NCBI GenBank assembly: GCA_010093705.1
Contig: MU006107.1
Coordinates: 232,031-296,030 of the forward strand
Length of the DNA: 64,000 bases
Source of the DNA: Patellaria atrata CBS 101060
Lineage: Eukaryota; Ascomycota; Dothideomycetes; Patellariales; Patellariaceae
Direction of reading: 5' to 3'
A model generated the notes under the pieces. It had not been told where the DNA came from and did not search any database. It was given only the letters and a program-made list of their open reading frames with translations. Position 1 is the stretch's first letter. The number at the start of each line of letters is the position of its first letter. Positions 58,106 through 64,000 of this stretch are shown piece by piece. Both the position numbers and the translations under genes were made by a program.

Positions 58106-61040
58106 ATACTTTGTTGAAGTAGTAGTTGTGTTGTCGTTGGTGACGAGGGGCTTGCATGAGGGGTGCCCCCATGGGGTTGTCAGGTCCTTTCGTCTAGGGT
58201 TGTTCGCTGCGACGAATCGTCATCTTCCCATGTGCGGACATGTTGCTGGAAACAGAACGGCGTTTTTTTCTGTTGGAGGGCGATGGGGTTTCTGATCTGG
58301 CGGAAGGAGATTAAAGTGATTTACAGGAGACGCTAATTGCGCAAGCAGTTGTGTAACGTCTTTTTCATACTGCGTGTTTGGCAGTTTGGTCCCAGCATGT
58401 TTTTGATACTTTGCTGCACAAATCATTACATGGAAATGAGTATCCTCGATATCAGGATCTACCAGTTTGAGAAGTGTGAATTTGAACTTCTTCAAACCTG
58501 GCCATGTATCCCGCTTCTCGAAGTTTTACACGATATCTTTTAGTCTGGATAGAAGAAGCGCTATCCCATGCTGACTCTGTGCTCCATCGTGCATGGCCAA
58601 GACAATACTACACACGTTTTAGACTCCTCTGCATGATCAGAAAAACTAGTCCCCTAGACTCGATTGAAGGTAGCGTTGACATTCAGCAGAAGTCGACTCT
58701 TAGGCAAAATCTGCGAAGTGACGACCCACGATGTACACTCAGGATATCCGCTGTGTCCTTCCCCTGTCCGTGTAAGGTAGACATAAGCCGTTGAAATCAC
58801 TGAAAGCTGTTTGGGACCCCTCAGCTCTGGTATTATGGGACCCGTGGCCCAAGTCCTAGCACATGGTCCCCTTCCCGCACTTTAAGCTTGTATCCCCGCA
58901 TTTTCCAAACTCTTTTTTGCTGTTGAGCGACGCACTGGAGGAGCGGTGACATCCAGTCTTTGATGCGTCTAGGCCACGAGGACGGGGAATCCTAGAGTTA
59001 TGCTGGGCTCCACCTATATCAGGATGCTAGGACGATATCAGCCCGGTGGATCAGTATGTCACACCGACATCAAGAGAAGAATATGCCAAGGCTTCGAAAT
59101 AACAATGTCCCCCCAACTCAGGACTTAAGGAGAGTTTGTCCAGTCCCCGAGAGAAGAATCTGATCGTCCCCAGAAGAATGAAATTTCAGTTGTTTGGCGC
59201 CCCTCGCTAGAAGGCCTAGCACTGTACTCACGTCTAGGAGAGAAAGGCCTTGCATGCGAGCGCTGGACAAGTACATAGATCAAATATTAGCCGACCATTT
59301 TGATTAAAGACCGCACCTTGTACCAGGTCGAGTTCTCGAGTAAAATATGATTGATACTAAAAAAAGGCTTCCAAGAAGCATGGTGATATACGTTCCACGT
59401 CGACCAAGAGAATACACAATCAATAGTCCTCTCATCTTTCCTTAAGGAAGACAGTCCAAGCTTCTCTGTGTAAAGCTTCGGCACTCTTGGGGGTTCTTTG
59501 AACGTCTTCTCGAAATCCGCTCGACCTAGCGGCGTACTGTCAGCGGGGAGAAAGTACATCCACATCCCAGTCGCGGCAAGCAGTTGCCGCAAACATGGTA
59601 AGGTATGCTCTATACAAGAGCCCGGGAAGCTCCTGATAGAGACCCCACGTGTATACGATCGCCCGACGGCCACTGAGGTACTTGTGACAAAAGTAGACTC
59701 TTTGTTACTTGAGATCGCTATGGACATTTGGTGATAAGGACACGTTCAGTACTAGAGTTGGATTAAGGTATCTGTTGTGTGTATGCAAATAACGACAAGG
59801 TCATCTGGATACAGTGGATCGTAATTTCTCAGGTAATAGTTGTGGCCAGACCTCTTATATCCAGGGTGTGATATATAACGATGACGGTGATACTTTGATT
59901 CAGCTGTACCAGTGCACTATTTCGAACCGAGGCTACCAATCATGATATCGGAACCGAAATCCTCTTCACTTGTGGGCTACTGATAATCTAGAATGTTTCA
60001 GTACAAGCTTAAATCTATATCTCATGGGGAGAGAATGAACTAACGTGTCCCGCAGCATGTTGAGAGACACAAACTGCAGTGCTAGGCCTTGTGAATGTAT
60101 TAACAGTATCTTTGTGCCCATAGCGAAAGCATGTAAATGTACCCCACAATATCATCAGGGGGTTACTGAGGAACTACAAGCAATGATAGCCATTCACAAT
60201 TTTCTAACCATTATTCCGTCATTACTTGGTGAAATAGTCTGATAACAGGACGGCTGTTGCTCAGAAGCTAGTAGTTCTAGTAACGCAAGAAAACACAATT
60301 GTATTAGCACTTAGAGACCTAGATTGTGTATCCATGGGAAGTGTTATTGCTTGAAAGAAGGCCCCATCCATGCTGACGAGACATAACCTGGCGTTTCTGT
60401 CGAGTCAGACATTGTGACAACCCTTGCGTACGCACGTTCAGTACGTACTGTATTCTCAGATACTGCGGAGAGATGCACACCGGCGAGATTCAGAGAAAAA
60501 AAAAGTCCTCTTCATACTGATGGATCTGCCGAGTCATTGAGTAAACCAAGAGATGTGCCTAGACGTTCACTGAGCACTCATCCGTCTCGTAAAGGGGGAA
60601 GTGTAGGATAAATGGTAGTTGAGCCTTGTTGACGTATAGAGACAAGCTTTGGAAATGACTATGTGGAAGCCGTGCTATCTACCGATCTGAATTGAATCCG
60701 AATATAGGTCGAGGATTAAGAAGATTGTATGAGAAAACCTTTCAATATTAAGATTTAGAGTAAGGATCTTAACATACTTGGATTCACCCATCCTGGGGTC
60801 TGATGGTCGACAAATGCAAACTGATCAATTATCTCGTACCCCTCTTCCTATCATGATCCTTCCGGAGTTGCGCGATTGTTCTTAGGAATCCATTGTCTCC
60901 ACCTAAGCGTCATGAGAAGGAGCCCTACTTGGTTGTACTACTCGTAGGAACTCCGTAAATGATATAAGTACAGCACTTTGGTCCTTGTATGGTACAGCAT
61001 GGGTGCAGTATCCAAGGAGTATGGACCTCTAAAATCACCG

Positions 61041-61297
61041 CATCGTACAGAACTATTGAATTTCATATAATGAGTCAACTGTACGAAATGACTGGGCCTG
61101 TAACAAGAATAGCGGGAATCATACGCAACCAGCCGGTTGTGCGATGACCAGATTTCCCTCTACTTTCGGTCTATACAAACTAACTGCACTGTATAAAATG
61201 AGTAGCCTATAGAAACTCACCCGACTATACAAACGATCGGAGATGTACAAATTCACTAATTGTCATACAGACGCGTAGACTATGGAAATAATAAGAT
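61041..61297. repeat. Degenerate tandem array with 18-19 nt period
   Basis: Units starting near 61171, 61189, 61207, 61225, 61244, 61261 and 61280 share a core like CTRTACAAAnTnAC (for example CTATACAAACTAACTGCA, CTGTATAAAATGAGTAGC, CTATAGAAACTCACCCGA). Weaker units extend left to about 61041. Period and core are visible by eye; the unit number is uncertain because the copies have diverged. Confidence 0.5.
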
Positions 61298-62666
61298 ACG
61301 TGCAATGATTCAGACATGGTAATAACTTCAATATGTATTGTACAGCATTCTTCCAGTGACCCGAGCGTCCCACAGTTACATGGACGATATAGAAGGATGT
61401 ATTATCGCTCTAACGACTTCTGGACTTTGAGCTTGTAAGCTAGAGATTCAATTGTTGAAATGCAGTCGGTAAACTCTGATACTGCAAGTAGAAATTTGAA
61501 CTACCGGGGGAATGATAGTGACTCAAAAATCTTACCTTACTTGATTTTGAGGAAAGGGGTCTTCTTCTTGGAATGCCACAATAACTGTCGAACTGTCAAG
61601 GGCGTCTAGGGCGAGTTTTAACATTCCGCTTACAATACGGACCATAAAGCGCACTGCTACGGAATGGTTTTGGAGGCAAATTGATATTTTGGCTTTGATG
61701 AGAAAACGCTAAAAAGCTCTGGCGGTTTGCAGAAACCCTTTGGTAGGTAGAATAGTCTGTCATCTAACCATGTATATCGTTCTTCAAAACAATTCATTGT
61801 GTAGGGTAATAATGTCAAATTGAGTAGTTATGAAAGCAGAAGACTTTGATAGTGGCGTTTGATCCAGATTTTCCTCGTTCGTAATTTTCACACATCATCC
61901 ACAAGGCGCAGCAATTTGAAATCGGAGTACGCGTGAACCGCTTGTCGAACATAATATTCTAGACGCGTGCGCTTTGGAAATGCAAAGGAAATGGTAGTAT
62001 TACATGAAGACAATAATCAAACCAAGGGTATACTGTACCTTGCTTGCTAGGTGAAGGATATGCCTAAAACGAACCCCTCTATAGCGACGAGCTGGATCCT
62101 TCGAATAGCCGAGAACTCCATTAAGTATGACGGATAATGTGATGTATAATGACTATTAAAGGGTGAAATGGGCCTCCAGAGGTAGTTGAGGCTGTTCATG
62201 TTGTGTAATGTACGCCCCTGACTTTCGTAGGGTCATACTTCCGTATTTGGAAATCTATACATGCCATGCCGGCTGGGTAAACCCCATGGAGTCTTCTTAC
62301 GCCCTATACGATGCGGCGAATAAACAATCCCGGCGCAAATCTATATTGTAGATTTGAGTCCATCCATGACATGGAGCGGCTAAGTTGCAGCGGCGTGTTG
62401 GTGCGTGAAAGGATGCGATGCGGGGATGAGAGCAAGTCGACTGTGAACGACAACTTCCCGGGTTATACTAGTGGAAAGACGTATGTGAGAATTTTCAACA
62501 CCGAATCGAGGCCCAGAATACATACAGGATTCAGATGTAGATATTCGGTTCGTAGCTCATGCCGTTAGCCAATATAGCTGTGTTGTGATGTGTCTCAACC
62601 TTGGCGGTTTTGGAAAGGTCTTTATAATCGTATTGGTAAAATCCACATTCAATGATGTGTAAAAAA

Positions 62667-63770
62667 TCATTTTCGTCGTGATCTAGTTTGTAATTTTCTC
62701 CTTTTCTCGAATGCATCACCGATCTCGGCTCCGGAGCCCCTAGGGCCGTCTTCAATCGGTCTTTTGCGACTACGTTCAAGGACTCCAGACTTCACTCCTT
62801 TTTTTTGCGTCAATCGATCAATTCGGTCGAGTCCAGTACCAAGATCCCTCCAATCTTCACCACCATATCCACCTTGTCTACCACGGCTAAGCCTACCCTT
62901 TTCCTTCTTGCTAGGCTTCGGTAACCGCACAAAGTTTGCCTCTTCGTAGACTCTCCGCTCTTCTTCTGCCTCTCTCTCTTTCTTAGTGATAGTGCGCCGT
63001 CCCCTAGAAACAATTGTGCTGCCCACGCTTGGCTCCGCAACTGGTGCTGTGGACAATTCTGTCGATATGAATTCATCGAGAGTCGCCGATTTCATGGGTC
63101 GACTGTCAGATTTATCCTCACGACCTCGAGTAGACGGTAAAGCTGTCGGTGTAATACGTGGTGGCTGATAGATTCTGTCCGTGGATTTACCCTCAACTGA
63201 TGATTTCTCTAGCGGGGGTTCTGGGCGTCGGAAAGCGGCTGGATTAGGACGAAAAGAAAGCTCATCAACATCCTCCATAGGCGACGGCAGTCGTGGGACT
63301 TCATCATCACTTCCATCATCTTCAGACCCTTCTGCTGATTCCTCACTACTATCGCGGGTCTGCTTTATCTTCGGCTTTCTCTTTTCGTTTGGTTTTACCG
63401 CCTCGTTTCTCGACATGTCATCCGCGCAGCGGATGACTTTATCAATCTGGTATTTCAGACGTCCCTCTAGCGGCCGGACGCCCTTCTCTAGGTATGCACG
63501 GTGTTCTACGAGCCTTTTTACAACGTCCTCACAAAGATTGAGGGAATCACCTATAGCTTCTCCTCTTGCAATAGCGGATTGATTTTTCAGCTTGAGGATA
63601 ATCAGAAATACAAGGTTTTGGAGGTACGATAGAAATAGATCATTTTTGCTATCTAGCAAAGAAATTCCATCAGCTGGTGGAATGATATCGATCTCGTCGG
63701 GAAGTACAGTAATTGCGGAGTCTAAAGATGTAGTGAGACTCGTGAGTAGTTCCGGTAGTGTTGCAGCCAT
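62667..63770 (-). CDS. LCP5: U3 snoRNP-associated protein LCP5 (Sas10/Utp3/neuroguidin family)
   Basis: Small-subunit processome factor for 18S rRNA maturation. Single exon, 367 aa, first ATG at 63770 (MAATLPELLTSLTTSLDSAI). Residues about 1-125 are the Sas10/Utp3/C1D domain, with GISLLDSKNDLFLSYLQNLV and YLEKGVRPLEGRLKYQIDKV. The acidic linker (SSEESAEGSEDDGSDDEVPR) leads to FRPNPAAF, YQPPRITPTALP and a basic C-terminal region, EEANFVRLPKPSKKEKGRLS. The order RxNPAAF, then YxPPRI, then NFxRLPxxKKE is the hallmark of Lcp5/neuroguidin. The Arg/Lys-rich end (RRKLQTRSRRK) suits nucleolar targeting. Confidence 0.95.
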   Translation of the reverse strand: MAATLPELLTSLTTSLDSAITVLPDEIDIIPPADGISLLDSKNDLFLSYLQNLVFLIILKLKNQSAIARGEAIGDSLNLCEDVVKRLVEHRAYLEKGVRPLEGRLKYQIDKVIRCADDMSRNEAVKPNEKRKPKIKQTRDSSEESAEGSEDDGSDDEVPRLPSPMEDVDELSFRPNPAAFRRPEPPLEKSSVEGKSTDRIYQPPRITPTALPSTRGREDKSDSRPMKSATLDEFISTELSTAPVAEPSVGSTIVSRGRRTITKKEREAEEERRVYEEANFVRLPKPSKKEKGRLSRGRQGGYGGEDWRDLGTGLDRIDRLTQKKGVKSGVLERSRKRPIEDGPRGSGAEIGDAFEKRRKLQTRSRRK

Positions 63771-64000
63771 GACAGTCTACTTTCCAATGTTAATGTAGAT
63801 TTGAGAGGTTGGGAGAAAGTGTCAACGGGCGATTTAAATTTTTGATATTGCCAAGACGCTATCATATGTCTAATCCGAATTCGGTAACTCCGCAACTCCC
63901 AATATTCTTTTCACATACGACAACATTTGTGACGGAATTGACATAGTATGTTCCACTGTTATTGGACGAAACATACTTCCTTAAAGGGCATTTGAGGTTG
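63771..64000. other. LCP5 upstream region to window edge
   Basis: 230 bp, AT-rich, no feature recognised. Confidence 0.5.

Larger units (their letters stand above)
56481..62666. other. Large gene-free block with assembly gap and degenerate repeats
   Basis: 6.2 kb. Contains the 100-N gap at 58006-58105, short direct repeats GGTTACG near 57140-57163 and AAAGTC/AAAGTG near 57466-57487, and the 18-19 nt array at 61041-61297. Frames at 58220-58495 minus (91 codons) and 59287-59727 minus (146 codons) are open but carry no motif I know. No tRNA or transposon recognised. Confidence 0.55.

Noticed and set aside
59287-59727. 146-codon minus-strand frame
   Set aside because: Longest frame of the 6 kb gene-free block but within chance expectation; nothing recognisable in it.

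Overview
The window is from a filamentous ascomycete fungus (Pezizomycotina). The reasons are the short GT-AG introns, mostly 48-70 nt with CTAAC/CTAAT-like branch sites, and a gene set of CRH-type GH16 wall enzyme, PMK1/BMP1-class MAP kinase, flotillin, Zn(II)2Cys6 regulator, DUF1917 protein and fungal GH20 hexosaminidase. I cannot fix the class; a leotiomycete is a guess. There are two assembly gaps, 34356-35250 and 58006-58105 (exactly 100 N). No rRNA, canonical tRNA, CRISPR, or recognisable transposon or virus-like element was found.

Left part, 1-34 kb, is gene-dense: flotillin (-), a conserved unknown (+), SUA5 (-), cohesin RAD21/SCC1 (-), Golgi Ca/Mn pump PMR1 (+), a Ser-rich protein with a repeated SRWA motif (+), DNA primase small subunit PRI1 (-) divergent from a DUF1917 protein (+), allantoinase (+), a damaged adenylate/UMP-CMP-kinase-like gene (+), mitochondrial SCOT (+), a BRCT protein (-), PRO2 (-), a CRH-type transglycosylase (+) and a secreted hexosaminidase (+).

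Middle part, 35-47 kb, holds a hypothetical gene (-), PC4/SUB1 (-), a monocarboxylate-type MFS transporter (+) and the MAP kinase PMK1 (-). A 4.6 kb gene-free block follows. It contains a candidate RNA polymerase III transcript with a tRNA-like head, stacked hairpins (one a UUCG tetraloop) and a T-run. A 55-residue Cys-rich protein comes next.

Right part, 47-64 kb, holds DBP3 (-), a two-exon unknown (-), a 3.5 kb gene-free stretch, a 699-residue Zn2Cys6 regulator (+), a 6.2 kb gene-free stretch with a degenerate 18-19 nt tandem array, and LCP5 (-).

Functional links are loose, as is normal for a eukaryotic chromosome. PRI1 and RAD21 are S-phase genes, and both have ACGCGA/ACGCGT (MBF-type) sites upstream. 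DBP3 and LCP5 both serve ribosome biogenesis. CRH and the hexosaminidase both act on chitin-related polymers. Allantoinase has a cluster of GATA sites that suits nitrogen control. Exon boundaries were worked out by hand from splice consensus, reading phase and family conservation.
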